64,000 nt of DNA from Cryobacterium arcticum (GCF_001679725.1 NZ_CP016282.1:3472001-3536000); one strand, 5' to 3'; positions 10,397 to 19,581 are shown, counted from the stretch's first letter. Notes: generated by a model from the sequence alone, not told the origin. Program-made: numbers and translations.

Positions 10397-10803
10397 GCTC
10401 TGCTCCCTTCCGAGTGGGCCGAAGTCGGCTGCGCGCGTTCGATTTGCGCGCGTTCAATCTGAACCGAGACATCCGCGAACGGGATCTCGATGGGCGCCTG
10501 CGGTTTGTGCACCGTCACCCGCACACGTTCGGCGGCGTCATGCGCGAGCACCACCTCGGCGATCCGCTCGGCCAGGGTCTCGATGAGGTCCACGGGGTCG
10601 CGACGCACGGCATCCGCCACCTCGACGGCCAGCTCGCCGTAGTGGATGGTGCGGGCGAGGTCGTCGCCGGTGGCCGCCGCCCGGAAATCCAGCCAGACGG
10701 TGACGTCGATGACGAACTCCTGGCCGTTCTCGCGTTCGAAGTCGAAGACACCGTGGTGCGCGGTGATCCGCAGCCCGGTGAGGGTGATCGAGTCGGTGCT
10801 CAT
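10393..10803 (-). CDS. folB: Dihydroneopterin aldolase
   Basis: Converts 7,8-dihydroneopterin to 6-hydroxymethyl-dihydropterin and glycolaldehyde in folate synthesis. 136 residues from ATG 10803. Family features are ITLTGLRITAHHGVFDFERENGQEFVIDV (substrate-binding and conserved Gly/His/Glu) and the catalytic-lysine region VTVHKPQAPIEIPF. The start codon overlaps the folP stop by 4 nt (ATGA). The C-terminus is unusual: IERAQ occurs twice in tandem, encoded by a 15-bp DNA duplication, after which about 12 non-conserved residues follow. Confidence 0.95.
   Translation of the reverse strand: MSTDSITLTGLRITAHHGVFDFERENGQEFVIDVTVWLDFRAAATGDDLARTIHYGELAVEVADAVRRDPVDLIETLAERIAEVVLAHDAAERVRVTVHKPQAPIEIPFADVSVQIERAQIERAQPTSAHSEGSRA
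10431..10460 (-). repeat. Tandem 15-bp duplication in folB
   Basis: Two adjacent 15-bp units, GCGCGCGTTCGATTT (10431-10445) and GCGCGCGTTCAATCT (10446-10460), match at 13 of 15 positions and encode the repeated IERAQ at the folB C-terminus. It looks like a recent in-frame slippage duplication beyond the conserved enzyme core. Confidence 0.8.
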
Positions 10804-11606
10804 GACCCTATTCTGGCCGAATCGACCCGGGCCAGCACATTGAGGGCGGTTCGGGTGCCGGCCACATCGTGCACGCGGACGGCCCACATGCCGGCCTGGG
10901 CGGCGAGCACGCTGAGCACGGCGGTCGGCAGATCGCGGTCCACGATGGGCGCGTCCTCCGGCAGCAGGGCGGCCAGGAACCGCTTGCGGGAGGCGCCGAC
11001 CATGACGGGCAGTCCGAGCGCCGAGAACGCGTCCAGCCGGCCGAGCAGGCGCCAATTCTGCTCGGCGTCCTTGCTGAAACCCAGCCCGGGGTCCAGGACG
11101 ATCTGGCTCCGCTTGACGCCGGCCGCCTCGAGCGCGGCGACCCGGTCGGTCAGTTCGGCGACGACCGAGGCGACCACGTCGTCGTAGACGGCGAGAGTGT
11201 CCATGGTGCGGGCATGGCCGCGCCAGTGCATGGCGATGTATGTGAGGCCGGTGCGTGCCACCACGGCCGCCATGCCGGGGTCGTTGAGGCCGCCGGAGAC
11301 ATCGTTGATGATGCCGGCGCCGGCGTCGGCGGCCCGCTCGGCGGTCTGGGCGTTGAGGGTGTCGACACTCGTGACGATGCCGCGGCGGTGCAGTTCGGCG
11401 ATCACCGGAAGCACCCGGCCTTGCTCCACCTCGGGAGTCACCCGGGCGGCACCGGGCCGGGTCGACTCGCCGCCGACATCGATGAGGTCGGCGCCGTCGG
11501 CGTGCAGGTCGAGGGCATGGCGAACGGCCGCTTCGGTGCTGGCCCAGCGTCCGCCGTCGCTGAAGGAGTCCGGTGTGACGTTGAGCACACCCATGATCAG
11601 GGTCAC
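10800..11606 (-). CDS. folP: Dihydropteroate synthase
   Basis: Condenses p-aminobenzoate with the pterin pyrophosphate to dihydropteroate and is the sulfonamide target. 268 residues. Diagnostic motifs seen are IMGVLNVTPDSFSDGG at the N-terminus, DLIDVGGESTRPGA, INDVSGG, VLDPGLGFSKDAEQNW and VGASRKRF. I take GTG at 11606 as the start, 13 nt after the folE stop; it yields VTLIMGVLNVTP, the normal family beginning. An ATG at 11594 is the alternative and loses only four residues. The longer open frame to 12371 is overlap with folE. Confidence 0.95.
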   Translation of the reverse strand: MTLIMGVLNVTPDSFSDGGRWASTEAAVRHALDLHADGADLIDVGGESTRPGAARVTPEVEQGRVLPVIAELHRRGIVTSVDTLNAQTAERAADAGAGIINDVSGGLNDPGMAAVVARTGLTYIAMHWRGHARTMDTLAVYDDVVASVVAELTDRVAALEAAGVKRSQIVLDPGLGFSKDAEQNWRLLGRLDAFSALGLPVMVGASRKRFLAALLPEDAPIVDRDLPTAVLSVLAAQAGMWAVRVHDVAGTRTALNVLARVDSARIGS

Positions 11607-11619
11607 CGGGGCGCCCCGG

Positions 11620-12189
11620 TCACAGCGAGCCGCCGATGAGGGCGATGATCTCGGAGCGCGCCACCGGCTGGGCCAGCTCGCCGCGGCTGGCCATGGTGAC
11701 GGTGGAACTGCGCGACTGGCGCGGACCGCGCGTGGTGACACATCCGTGGCTGGCGTCGAGAACCACGAGGATGCCGCGCGGCGCGAGGCCGGCCTCGAGG
11801 GTGTCGGCGATCTCCTCGGTGAGCCGTTCCTGCAGCTGGGGCCGGGCCGCGATGGTCTCCACGACGGCGGCGAGCTTACCCAGGCCCACGATGTGGTCTC
11901 CGGGCAGGTAGGCGAGGTGCGCGGTGCCGAGGAAGGGCAGCAGGTGGTGTTCGCAGACGGACCGGAATTCGATGTCGCGCAGCAGCACGAGCTCGCCGGT
12001 GCGCTCCCCCACGGGCACGCTGTCCCGCAGGTGCTCGAGCGGGTCGGTGCCGAGGCCGGAGAAGAACTCCGCGTACGCCGAGGCGACCCGTTCCGGCGTG
12101 GTCTCCAGGCCGGGCCGCCCGGGATCCTCGCCGATGGCGGCGAGGATCTCGGCGACGGCCGCCTGGATGCGTGGCTGGTCGACTCCCAC
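11620..12189 (-). CDS. folE: GTP cyclohydrolase I
   Basis: Opens the GTP ring to form dihydroneopterin triphosphate, the first step of tetrahydrofolate synthesis. 189 residues from GTG 12189, the normal length. The zinc and substrate residues lie in FRSVCEHHLLPFLGTAHLAYLPG (Cys and His ligands) and in ASHGCVTTRGPRQSRSSTVT (second zinc Cys). The N-terminal part EILAAIGEDPGRPGLETTPERVA is typical. It starts 10 nt after the ftsH stop and heads the four consecutive fol genes. Confidence 0.96.
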   Translation of the reverse strand: MGVDQPRIQAAVAEILAAIGEDPGRPGLETTPERVASAYAEFFSGLGTDPLEHLRDSVPVGERTGELVLLRDIEFRSVCEHHLLPFLGTAHLAYLPGDHIVGLGKLAAVVETIAARPQLQERLTEEIADTLEAGLAPRGILVVLDASHGCVTTRGPRQSRSSTVTMASRGELAQPVARSEIIALIGGSL

Positions 12190-12199
12190 GGGCGCCGCT

Positions 12200-14221
12200 C
12201 TACGCGGTCGCGGGGCGGGGTTTGCGGGCCGGCGCGCGCTTGGGCTTGTCGGTCTCGGCGCCGCCGCTCGAGATGCCGCCATCGACGGCCGCACCGTCGA
12301 TGGGGGCCTTCGGCGCGGGCATCGCGATGGGCGGCAGGTCGGAGACCGGGCGCTTGTCGCTGGAGAGCCACTGCGGACGCGGCGGCAGCTTCTGCACGCC
12401 GGCGAAGATCTCCACCAGGGCGGTCTGGTCGAGCGTCTCGTGCTCGAGCAGCTTGGCGGCGAGGTCGTCGAGGATCGCACGGTTCGCGTTGATCACCGTG
12501 TAGGCCTCGTCGTGGGCGTTCTCGAGCAGCTGGCGCACCTCGGTGTCCACCCGCTCGGCGAGCCGCTCGGAGTAGTCGCGCTGGTGCCCCATGTCGCGGC
12601 CGAACATCATCTCGCCGGATGCGGAGCCGAGCTTCAGCGGACCGACGTCCGAGCTCATGCCGAATTCGGTGACCATCTTGCGGGCCGTGGCTGTGGCCTT
12701 CTCGATGTCGTTCGACGCGCCGGTGGTGGGGTCGTGGAAGATGATCTCCTCCGCGACTCGACCGCCCATGGCGTAGGCGAGCTGGTCGAGCAGTTCGTTG
12801 CGCGACACCGAGTAGCGGTCCTCGAGGGGCATCACCATCGTGTAACCGAGGGCACGGCCACGCGGCAGGATGGTGATCTTGGTGACCGGGTCGGTGTTGC
12901 GCATGGCCGTCGCCACGAGGGCGTGTCCACCTTCGTGGTACGCGGTGATGAGCTTCTCCTGGTCGCGCATGACGCGGGTGCGACGCTGCGGGCCGGCCAT
13001 GACACGGTCGACGGCCTCATCGAGGGCGCGGTTGTCGATCAGCTGGGCGTTGGAGCGCGCGGTGAGCAGCGCGGCCTCGTTGAGCACGTTGGCCAGGTCG
13101 GCACCGGTGAAGCCCGGCGTCTTGCGGGCGAGCACCTCGAGGTCGACTCCGGCGGCCATGGGCTTGCCCTTGGCGTGCACCTCGAGGATGCGCTTGCGGC
13201 CGAGCATGTCCGGCGCATCCACGCCGATCTGCCGGTCGAAGCGGCCGGGGCGCAGCAGCGCAGGGTCGAGGATGTCGGGGCGGTTGGTCGCCGCGATGAG
13301 GATCACGTTGGTCTTGACGTCGAAGCCGTCCATCTCCACCAGCAGCTGGTTGAGGGTCTGCTCACGTTCGTCATGACCGCCGCCCATACCGGCACCGCGG
13401 TGACGGCCGACGGCGTCGATCTCGTCGACGAAGATGATCGCCGGTGAGTTTTCCTTGGCCTGCTGGAACAGGTCGCGCACACGGCTGGCACCGACACCCA
13501 CGAACATCTCGACGAAGTCGGATCCGGAGATGGAGTAGAACGGCACCCCGGCCTCGCCGGCGACGGCGCGGGCCAGCAGGGTCTTACCGGTTCCGGGAGG
13601 GCCGTAGAGCAGCACACCCTTGGGGATGCGCGCGCCGACGGCCTGGAACTTGGCCGGCTCCTTGAGGAAGTCCTTGATCTCCTGGAGTTCCTCGATGGCC
13701 TCGTCGGCTCCGGCTACGTCGGCGAAGCTCACCTGCGGGGTCTCCTTGGAGACCAGCTTGGCCTTGGACTTGCCGAACTGCATGACCTTGTTGCCGCCGC
13801 CCTGCATACCGGAGAGCATCAGCCAGAAGAACGCACCGATCAGGAGCACCGGCAGGAGGATGCCCAGCAGTGAGAGGAACCAGCTGGACTGGGGCACCTC
13901 GTCGGTGAAGCCATCCTTGGGGTCGGCGGCCGTGACGGCGTTCACGACCTCTTCGCCGCGCGGGGCGACGTAATAGAACTGCACCTGCTCGCCGTAGGTG
14001 GCATCGGCCTTCGTGAGGGTGAGGTCGACGCGCTGTTCGCCGTCGACGATCTTGGCCTCGGAGACCTTGCCGTCCTTCAGGAAGTCCAACCCCTGCTGGG
14101 TGGAGATCTCGCGGAAGCCCGACATGGTGAGGAGGCTCGACCCCACCCAGACGGCTATTACCGCAAGGATGATGTAGAGGAGCGGCCCGCGCAGAAGTTT
14201 CTTGACGTTCATGGTGGTCAC
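12200..14221 (-). CDS. ftsH: ATP-dependent zinc metalloprotease FtsH
   Basis: Membrane-anchored AAA protease that degrades misfolded or regulatory membrane and cytosolic proteins. 673 residues. Membrane helices lie at about 12-33 and 114-137 with an extracytoplasmic domain between them. Walker A GPPGTGKT spans 207-214, Walker B IIFVDEID 262-269, the second region of homology [19 protein letters not shown] 311-329, and the zinc site HEGGH 429-433. The C-terminal tail is Pro/Ala/Lys-rich. GTG 14221 is preceded by GGGAG at good spacing. ATG 14212 gives the commonly annotated MNVKKLLRG start and is the alternative. Confidence 0.97.
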   Translation of the reverse strand: MTTMNVKKLLRGPLLYIILAVIAVWVGSSLLTMSGFREISTQQGLDFLKDGKVSEAKIVDGEQRVDLTLTKADATYGEQVQFYYVAPRGEEVVNAVTAADPKDGFTDEVPQSSWFLSLLGILLPVLLIGAFFWLMLSGMQGGGNKVMQFGKSKAKLVSKETPQVSFADVAGADEAIEELQEIKDFLKEPAKFQAVGARIPKGVLLYGPPGTGKTLLARAVAGEAGVPFYSISGSDFVEMFVGVGASRVRDLFQQAKENSPAIIFVDEIDAVGRHRGAGMGGGHDEREQTLNQLLVEMDGFDVKTNVILIAATNRPDILDPALLRPGRFDRQIGVDAPDMLGRKRILEVHAKGKPMAAGVDLEVLARKTPGFTGADLANVLNEAALLTARSNAQLIDNRALDEAVDRVMAGPQRRTRVMRDQEKLITAYHEGGHALVATAMRNTDPVTKITILPRGRALGYTMVMPLEDRYSVSRNELLDQLAYAMGGRVAEEIIFHDPTTGASNDIEKATATARKMVTEFGMSSDVGPLKLGSASGEMMFGRDMGHQRDYSERLAERVDTEVRQLLENAHDEAYTVINANRAILDDLAAKLLEHETLDQTALVEIFAGVQKLPPRPQWLSSDKRPVSDLPPIAMPAPKAPIDGAAVDGGISSGGAETDKPKRAPARKPRPATA

Positions 14222-14295
14222 AGGCTACCGCTCCCGCACTGGGGGAACACCGAGTGTTCGCCCAAAGGGGAACTGGAGTACGCCGGGAAGTGGCG

Positions 14296-14856
14296 CTACT
14301 CGCCCGTGGAGTACACGTGCGGTGCGAGCACCCCGACCGAACGCAGGTTGCGGTACTTCTCCGCGTAGTCCAGGCCGTAGCCCACGACGAACTGGTTGGG
14401 GATGTCGAAGCCCAGGTATTTCACGTCGATCTCTACGCGCGCGGCGTCGGGCTTGCGCAGCAGGGCGCAGATCTCAAGCGAGGCGGGGCCGCGGGAATTG
14501 AGGTTGGCCATCAGCCAGGAGAGGGTGAGGCCGGAGTCGATGATGTCCTCGACGATGAGCACGTGGCGGCCGTGCAGGTCGGTGTCGAGGTCCTTGAGGA
14601 TGCGCACGACACCGCTGGACTGGGTGCCGGAGCCGTACGACGAGACGGCCATCCAGTCCATGGTCACGGGGTGCACGAGTTCGCGGGCCAGGTCGGCCAT
14701 GACCATGACGGCGCCCTTGAGGACACCAACCAGGAGCAGGTCCTTGCCGGCGTAGTCCGCTTCGATCTGGCGTGACATCTCGGCCAGTCGGGCCCGGATC
14801 TCGGCCTCCTCGATCAGGATTTCGGTGAGGTCGCCGTCAATGTCACGAGGTTCCAT
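14296..14856 (-). CDS. hpt: Hypoxanthine phosphoribosyltransferase
   Basis: Salvages hypoxanthine and guanine with PRPP to IMP and GMP. 186 residues from ATG 14856. The PRPP loop [14 protein letters not shown] and the [19 protein letters not shown] region are characteristic of the family, as is [14 protein letters not shown] flexible-loop sequence ([14 protein letters not shown]). The first 14 nt overlap the 3' end of tilS. The tilS-hpt-ftsH order is conserved in many Gram-positive bacteria. A 74-nt gap separates it from ftsH. Confidence 0.95.
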   Translation of the reverse strand: MEPRDIDGDLTEILIEEAEIRARLAEMSRQIEADYAGKDLLLVGVLKGAVMVMADLARELVHPVTMDWMAVSSYGSGTQSSGVVRILKDLDTDLHGRHVLIVEDIIDSGLTLSWLMANLNSRGPASLEICALLRKPDAARVEIDVKYLGFDIPNQFVVGYGLDYAEKYRNLRSVGVLAPHVYSTGE

Positions 14857-15874
14857 GGGAGCGGAAAGGTCCTTTGTTCTGGGTGTGTCGAGCTGCCGAA
14901 AAGATGAGCATGTCCCCCTGCCGTTCCACTCTAACGCCTGGCAGGTCGAGCGCCTTCTGCCCGTGCCAGTGCGTGACCAGCCTCGCGACGGCCAGGGTGT
15001 GGCTCCGTTCGAGCGCCGCACCGAACCCGTCGGCGGCCAGTGTCCGGATCATCCGCTGCCGGAGCGCGGCCGGCTGGGCGGCCAGCGCGGCGACCCGCAC
15101 CGACGTGCCGGACTCCCCCGCGGTGACCGCGCCGGCCAACAACGCGGGCACCAGTGCGTCGAGGGCAGCGGCGTCCTCCCGCAGGGTCACGGCGGTGCGG
15201 GCGAGCGCCTCGGCGATACCCGGGCCGAGCTCGGCCTCGAGCAGCGGCAGCACGCTCTCGCGCGCCCGCACCCTGGCGTACCGGGGGTCGAGGTTCTGCG
15301 GATCGGACCAGGCGGTTAGCCCCGCGTCGAGGCAAGCCTGCCGGGTCTGGGCACGGCGGATGCCCAGCAGCGGGCGCCGGAACCGTCCGGTGACCGGCGC
15401 CATGCCGTGCAGGCTGGTGGCGCCAGACCCCCGGGCGATGCCCAGCAGCACCGTCTCGGCCTGGTCGTCGAGGGTGTGGCCGAGCAGCACGGCGGCCGCC
15501 CCGGTCTGCTCCAGTGCGGTGTCGAAGGCCGCGTAGCGGGCGGTGCGGGCGGCGGCCTCTGGACCGTCGCCGGCGGTGTCCGTCACGTCGACGGTCTGCA
15601 CCAGGACCGGGTCGAGGCCGAGCCCGGCGGCTTGGGCCGCGGCGGCGGCGGCGATCCGGGCTGAACCCGCCTGCAGGCCGTGGTCGATGATCACGGCTCC
15701 GGCGCGCAACCCGGCCCGCGGCGCCTCGAATGCCGTCGCGGCGGCCAGTGCCAGCGAGTCCGCCCCGCCGCTGAGGCCCACGAGCACCAGGCCGCTCTCC
15801 GGCAGCAACTCCCGCACGGCACGGCGCAGGTCGGCGATGGCCGGCGATAGTCGAGGGCGGCGGGTGGACTCCAT
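14843..15874 (-). CDS. tilS: tRNA(Ile)-lysidine synthase
   Basis: Modifies C34 of the CAU anticodon of tRNA-Ile2 to lysidine, so that it decodes AUA and is charged with isoleucine. 343 residues. The PP-loop ATPase signature [11 protein letters not shown] (34-44) is intact. [11 protein letters not shown] and [22 protein letters not shown] are the usual TilS catalytic segments. The C-terminal TilS substrate-binding region is shorter and more divergent, as is common in Actinobacteria. The start lies 45 nt from the divergent ppa start, so the two promoters must overlap. Confidence 0.94.
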   Translation of the reverse strand: MESTRRPRLSPAIADLRRAVRELLPESGLVLVGLSGGADSLALAAATAFEAPRAGLRAGAVIIDHGLQAGSARIAAAAAAQAAGLGLDPVLVQTVDVTDTAGDGPEAAARTARYAAFDTALEQTGAAAVLLGHTLDDQAETVLLGIARGSGATSLHGMAPVTGRFRRPLLGIRRAQTRQACLDAGLTAWSDPQNLDPRYARVRARESVLPLLEAELGPGIAEALARTAVTLREDAAALDALVPALLAGAVTAGESGTSVRVAALAAQPAALRQRMIRTLAADGFGAALERSHTLAVARLVTHWHGQKALDLPGVRVERQGDMLIFSAARHTQNKGPFRSHGTS

Positions 15875-15919
15875 CCAGTAACGTTATCCGCAGACTTCGA
15901 ATAAGGGAGAGACCAGGCC

Positions 15920-16411
15920 ATGGCCGAATACGACGCAGTCATTGAAATCCCACGCGGTAGCCGCAACAAGTACGAGGTGGACCACGAAACCGGTCGGGTC
16001 TACCTCGACCGGGTGCTGTACACGAGCTTCGTGTACCCGACCGACTACGGGTTCTTCGAGAACACTCTGGGCCTGGACGGCGACCCCGTCGACGTCCTGG
16101 TGCTGCTCGACTTCCCGCTGTTCCCCGGCGTGGGCGTGTCCGTGCGTCCCGTCGGTGTGTTCAACATGACCGATGACGGCGGCTCCGACGCCAAGGTCAT
16201 CGCGGTTCCCGCCGGCGACCCGCGCTGGGAGCACATCCAGGACGTCACCGACATCCCGGAGTACACCCGCAAGGAGATCGAGCACTTCTTCGAGCACTAC
16301 AAGGACCTCGAACCCAACAAGTGGGTCAAGACCGAGGGCTGGGGCGACGCCGCTGAGGCCGACCAGATCGTGCGCGACGGGCTCAAGAAGCTCGTGGACG
16401 AGGGCCACTGA
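15920..16411 (+). CDS. ppa: Inorganic pyrophosphatase
   Basis: Hydrolyses pyrophosphate to two phosphates and pulls biosynthetic reactions forward. 163 residues, the usual size of actinobacterial family I enzymes. The signature [10 protein letters not shown] carries three of the metal-binding aspartates; [14 protein letters not shown] and [12 protein letters not shown] match family segments. A good ribosome site AGGGAGAG lies about 10 nt before ATG 15920. The gene ends just before a strong hairpin terminator. Confidence 0.97.
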   Translation: MAEYDAVIEIPRGSRNKYEVDHETGRVYLDRVLYTSFVYPTDYGFFENTLGLDGDPVDVLVLLDFPLFPGVGVSVRPVGVFNMTDDGGSDAKVIAVPAGDPRWEHIQDVTDIPEYTRKEIEHFFEHYKDLEPNKWVKTEGWGDAAEADQIVRDGLKKLVDEGH

Positions 16412-16428
16412 CCCCACGCACGAATCAA

Positions 16429-16466
16429 CGACAGAAGCCGCTTCCCGAGGGAAGCGGCTTCTGTCG
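16429..16466. terminator. Hairpin terminator between ppa and the NlpC/P60 gene
   Basis: A perfect inverted repeat: the arm CGACAGAAGCCGCTTCCC (16429-16446) is followed almost directly by its reverse complement ending at 16466. Only a few T residues follow on either strand. It lies between convergent stops (16411 and 16484), so it probably ends transcription from both sides. Confidence 0.85.
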
Positions 16467-16483
16467 TTAAGAGGCTCTGCGGC

Positions 16484-17860
16484 TCAGGAGGGCCGGCCCA
16501 CGTAGGGTGCGACCTGGCTCGGCGACCAGATGCTGTATACCCGCACGGGCTTGCCCACGTCGGGTGCCTCGAGGATCTGTCCACCACCGACGTAGATCGC
16601 CACGTGGTAGTAGTTGCCCGGCGAGCCCCAGAAGACCAGGTCGCCGACCTGCACCTGCGAGAACGACACGAGCTTGCCCTGGCTGGCCATGGTGTTGTAC
16701 TGGTTGGTGGCCGAGTGAGTGCCGATGTAGATGCCCGCGGCGGCGTAGGCCGCCTTGGTGAGCCCGGAGCAATCCCAGACGTCGGGGCCCGCGCCGCCGA
16801 GCTTGTAGGCCTTGCCGAGCTGGGCACGGGCGAACGAGATCGCCGTCTCAACCGCGGAGGCGTTGGGCGCAGAGGGCGTCGTCGTCACGGGGGTCGCCGG
16901 TGCCGGAGCGGCCGGTGCCGCCGGCGCAGGGGCGGCCGGCGCGGGAGCAGCCGGCGCAGGAGCAGCTGGCGCGGCCGCTGCCGGTGCGGATCCGCCGGAG
17001 GCCGGGGCCGCGGGGGCGGCTGCGGCCGGGGAGGTGTTCTTCACGGCAGCCGCGGCAGCGGCCTGAGCCTTCGCCAGGGCGGCGGCGGATGCGGCGGCAT
17101 CCAGACCGGTCTGGTACTCGCGCTCCACCTCGGCGGTGGTGTCCTTGAGCAGCGCGAGCTGCTCGTAGAGCTCGGCGGACTTGGCCAGTTCGGTGTCGAG
17201 CGCCGCCTGGGCGCTCTGGGCCGCGTTGTTGGCGGAGTCGTATTTGTCCTTGGACTCGGCGCTCAGGCGCTTGCGTTCGGCGGTGGCCGCCGCAGCCTGC
17301 GCGATGAGGGACTCTGCAGTGTTCTTGTCCTGCACGGCCTGCCGGTAGATGGTCTCGGACTGCTCGCTCAACTTGCTGGCCGTGCCGAGCTGGCTGAGCA
17401 GGTCGTCGGCGGTGTTGCCGTTCAGGAACAGGTTGAGCGACAGGTCCTGGGCGCCGGTCTTGGCCAGGTGCGCGGCGATCAGGCCGGCGCGCATCTTCGA
17501 GGTGTCTGCGGCCTTCTGCGCCACCGCTGACTGCTTGTTCAGGCTTTCCTCGCGGGCCGTGGCCGCGTCGAGGTCGTCCTGAGCCACCCGGTAGGCCTCT
17601 GCGGCCATCTGGGAGCCCTGGGACGCTTCGGCCGACGAGGTCTGCAGGCCCTCGAGCAGCCCGGTCAGGTTCTCGATCTGGTTCGCCTTGGCGGCTTCGC
17701 TCTCCTTGGCCTTGGCAACCTCGTCCCAGCTGGGGTAGTCCTCATCGGCGAACGCGGGGGCGGCCACGCCGGCGGATGCGGCGACCGAGCCGATCATCGC
17801 GGCGGACAGCAGTGCTGCCGAGGTGCGGCGCGAGCGGCGGATGGGCGTGGTGTCAGCCAA
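16484..17860 (-). CDS. Secreted NlpC/P60 peptidoglycan endopeptidase with coiled-coil domain
   Basis: 458 residues. The signal peptide covers about 1-38 (twin Arg start, cleavage after APAFA). Residues 45-275 form a coiled coil that starts DYPSWDEVAKAK and includes LSLNLFLNGNTADDLLSQLG. A Pro/Ala linker (about 278-335) leads to the catalytic domain. Catalytic Cys364 is in DCSGLTKAAY and His419 in YYHVAIYVG. The enzyme should cleave peptide stems in the cell wall outside the membrane. The N-terminal domain is clearly paralogous to that of the upstream M23 gene, which it overlaps by 8 nt. RipC/EnvC-like coiled coils of this sort are often activated by FtsEX; that link is inferred. Confidence 0.92.
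   Translation of the reverse strand: MADTTPIRRSRRTSAALLSAAMIGSVAASAGVAAPAFADEDYPSWDEVAKAKESEAAKANQIENLTGLLEGLQTSSAEASQGSQMAAEAYRVAQDDLDAATAREESLNKQSAVAQKAADTSKMRAGLIAAHLAKTGAQDLSLNLFLNGNTADDLLSQLGTASKLSEQSETIYRQAVQDKNTAESLIAQAAAATAERKRLSAESKDKYDSANNAAQSAQAALDTELAKSAELYEQLALLKDTTAEVEREYQTGLDAAASAAALAKAQAAAAAAVKNTSPAAAAPAAPASGGSAPAAAAPAAPAPAAPAPAAPAPAAPAAPAPATPVTTTPSAPNASAVETAISFARAQLGKAYKLGGAGPDVWDCSGLTKAAYAAAGIYIGTHSATNQYNTMASQGKLVSFSQVQVGDLVFWGSPGNYYHVAIYVGGGQILEAPDVGKPVRVYSIWSPSQVAPYVGRPS
16920..16979 (-). repeat. 15-bp tandem repeats encoding the Pro/Ala linker
   Basis: Four adjacent 15-bp units occur at 16920, 16935, 16950 and 16965. The first three read GCCGGCGCAGGGGCG, GCCGGCGCGGGAGCA and GCCGGCGCAGGAGCA; the fourth is more diverged. 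In the coding strand each adds about five residues of the APAAP type to the linker of the NlpC/P60 protein, so linker length may vary between strains. Confidence 0.75.
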
Positions 17861-19268
17861 GTGGTGCTCCCCTGTCGGACATGAATGGAACGGCGTTGAT
17901 ACGGTTGCCGCCGGTGCGCACCTCGAAGTGCAGGTGGCAGCCGGTGGAGGCGCCGGTGGTGCCGGAGCTGGCGATGTTCTGGCCCACGTCGACGCGCTGG
18001 CCGACGGAGACGAAGATGCCGCCGTCGCGGATGTGCGCGTAGCCGGTCTCGACCCCGTTGCCGTGGCTGATCAGGATGAAGTTGCCGTAGGTGCCGTAGC
18101 GGCCCGCGTACGTGACAGTGCCGGTGGCGGCCGCGTAGATCGGGGCGCTGCAGCCCGTGCCGATGTCGGTGCCGTAGTGGAAACCGCCGCTGCAGCCGTC
18201 GCTGCCGCAGATGACGGCCCGGGCGCCGAAGCCGTCGGTGATGCGGCCGCCGGCCGGGACGCCCCAGCCCTGGCTACCGATCGATCCGCCGCTGAGGCCG
18301 GCGCCGGCGCTGCCGGTGGCCGAGCCGCCGGAGGAGCTCGGCCGGGAGGCTGCCGCTGCGGCCGCGGCCGCGGCCTTTTCGGCCGCGACTCGCTTGCGTT
18401 CTTCTTCGGCCAGCCGGGCCCGTTCGACGACGCCGGCCTGGTAGGCGGCGGCCGTGGTGGCCTCTGCGTCCTGCATGAACTGGAGCTGCGCTTCGAGGAC
18501 GACGCTCTGTGCTTCGGACTCGGACAGGGCCTGAGCGGCGGCGTCCGCGGCGTCCTGTGCGGCGGCCATGGCGGCCTCGGCGGCCACCCTCAGGGTCTCC
18601 CGCTCGGCCTGCGCGATGGCGGCCTGGTCGCCCAGCGACTGGGCGGTGTTGTTCGCGGTCTGGGCCTGCTCGTAGACATCGGTGCTGCGTTCGACAAGCT
18701 TGCTCATGCTGCCGAGCTTCGAGAGCAGTTCATCGGCGCCTTCGCCGCTTTCCTGCCCGTCGATGAAGAGGTTCACGCTGAGGTCGGTTCCGCCGGTGCG
18801 GTAGAGCTGGGCGGCGAGCTGACCGGCCTGGCGGGTCGCGGTGTCCGCCTGGGTCTTGCTCGCGTCGGCCTGGGCCTGCAGGTCGCTGGCCCGACGACTG
18901 GCGTCGTCGAACTTCTCCTGGGCGGTCTGCAGCTCCACGCCGCGAGCCTCGGCCTCGGCCTGAGTACGTTCGACCTCGGTCTGGAGTCCGGCGATGGCGT
19001 TCTGGATCTCGGTGACCTGGTTGGCTGCTGCGGCGGTGTTCGACTTGGCGGCCTGGAGTTCTTCCCAGGTTGGGTAGTCCACGGCCATGGCGGGGCTGAT
19101 CGGGCTGGCGAGGGTGACCGCGAGGGTGAGGGCGGCGGCAAAACCGGTCAGTCCCATGGCGCGGTTACGTGTTCCGGGGATCCGGCGCGCCGTCCGCAGC
19201 CGGGCGGGCCGCATCCGGTGCAGGCCGGCGCGAATGCCGTGACTGATCACGGTTGCCGTACTCTTCAT
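17853..19268 (-). CDS. Secreted M23 (LytM-type) peptidase with coiled-coil domain
   Basis: 471 residues from ATG 19268. A long N-terminus rich in Arg precedes a hydrophobic signal segment (about 40-62, cleaved after PAMA). A coiled coil (about 64-310) starts DYPTWEELQAAK and contains LSVNLFIDGQ...ADELLSKLGSMSKL. A Ser/Gly linker leads to the M23 domain. The zinc ligands are visible as GGFHYGTDIGTGC (H-x3-D) and GCHLHFEV (H-x-H). It should cut peptidoglycan cross-bridges outside the cell. The coiled coil matches the neighbouring NlpC/P60 protein segment by segment, so the two are duplicates with different catalytic domains. GGGGAG sits only 2 nt before the ATG. Confidence 0.9.
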   Translation of the reverse strand: MKSTATVISHGIRAGLHRMRPARLRTARRIPGTRNRAMGLTGFAAALTLAVTLASPISPAMAVDYPTWEELQAAKSNTAAAANQVTEIQNAIAGLQTEVERTQAEAEARGVELQTAQEKFDDASRRASDLQAQADASKTQADTATRQAGQLAAQLYRTGGTDLSVNLFIDGQESGEGADELLSKLGSMSKLVERSTDVYEQAQTANNTAQSLGDQAAIAQAERETLRVAAEAAMAAAQDAADAAAQALSESEAQSVVLEAQLQFMQDAEATTAAAYQAGVVERARLAEEERKRVAAEKAAAAAAAAASRPSSSGGSATGSAGAGLSGGSIGSQGWGVPAGGRITDGFGARAVICGSDGCSGGFHYGTDIGTGCSAPIYAAATGTVTYAGRYGTYGNFILISHGNGVETGYAHIRDGGIFVSVGQRVDVGQNIASSGTTGASTGCHLHFEVRTGGNRINAVPFMSDRGAPLG

Positions 19269-19288
19269 AACTCCCCGATCGGGCTTTT

Positions 19289-19316
19289 TGTTGTCACATC
19301 CGTCACTGTGGCAACA
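19289..19316 (-). promoter_or_regulatory. Candidate operator of the M23/NlpC operon
   Basis: An imperfect inverted repeat, TGTTGTCAC (19289-19297) and GTGGCAACA (19308-19316), lies about 20-50 nt before the M23 start. On the minus strand the same region holds GTGAC-GGAT-GTGAC plus a further GTGAC upstream. Actinobacterial hydrolase genes are often controlled by MtrA through GTnAC direct repeats, but the 9-bp spacing here differs from the usual one, so the regulator is unknown. Confidence 0.3.
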
Positions 19317-19517
19317 CAAGTCACAATAACAAACCCGCCTGAGCGGCCGGGTCCAGTAAAAAACGTAACCCGCCGGATGCCCCAATCGCCAACCATTCGC
19401 GGGCGCGGTGAATGCGACACGCCGAAGGAAGTCTCGGCCGGAGGAGGCTCCAGGCCCGGAATTCCGCGGCAAACGGGCAGGTTCGAGGTCGGGGCGGCCC
19501 CGACGGATTCGGCCGAT

Positions 19518-19547
19518 TTGAACTCTGGCCGTATCTCACCTTATAGT
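19518..19547 (+). promoter_or_regulatory. Promoter of the Glu-Asp-Phe tRNA cluster
   Basis: -35 TTGAAC (19518-19523) and -10 TATAGT (19542-19547) are separated by 18 nt. The tRNA-Glu gene begins 35 nt after the -10, leaving a short 5' leader. This is the best housekeeping-type promoter I see in the window. Confidence 0.6.
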
Positions 19548-19581
19548 TATGCGTCGGAAGTCATCAGCTTCCGGGAAGTTC

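Larger units (their letters stand above)
19269..19581. other. 313-nt intergenic region between the hydrolase operon and the tRNA cluster
   Basis: This stretch holds no convincing gene. It carries the tRNA promoter at its right end (plus strand) and the upstream region of the M23/NlpC operon (minus strand). That upstream region has an imperfect inverted repeat at 19289-19316 and three GTGAC copies read on the minus strand. A CCCC-GATC-GGG palindrome (19273-19283) overlaps the M23 ribosome site. I could not place a convincing minus-strand -35/-10 pair. Confidence 0.5.

Noticed and set aside
19269..19520. Possible c-di-AMP (ydaO) riboswitch upstream of the M23/NlpC operon
   Set aside because: Such riboswitches are known before actinobacterial wall hydrolases and a CCGAATCCGTC string is present, but the hallmark GCTAACC segment and the GGGGTGAATC segment could not be found in the right order.
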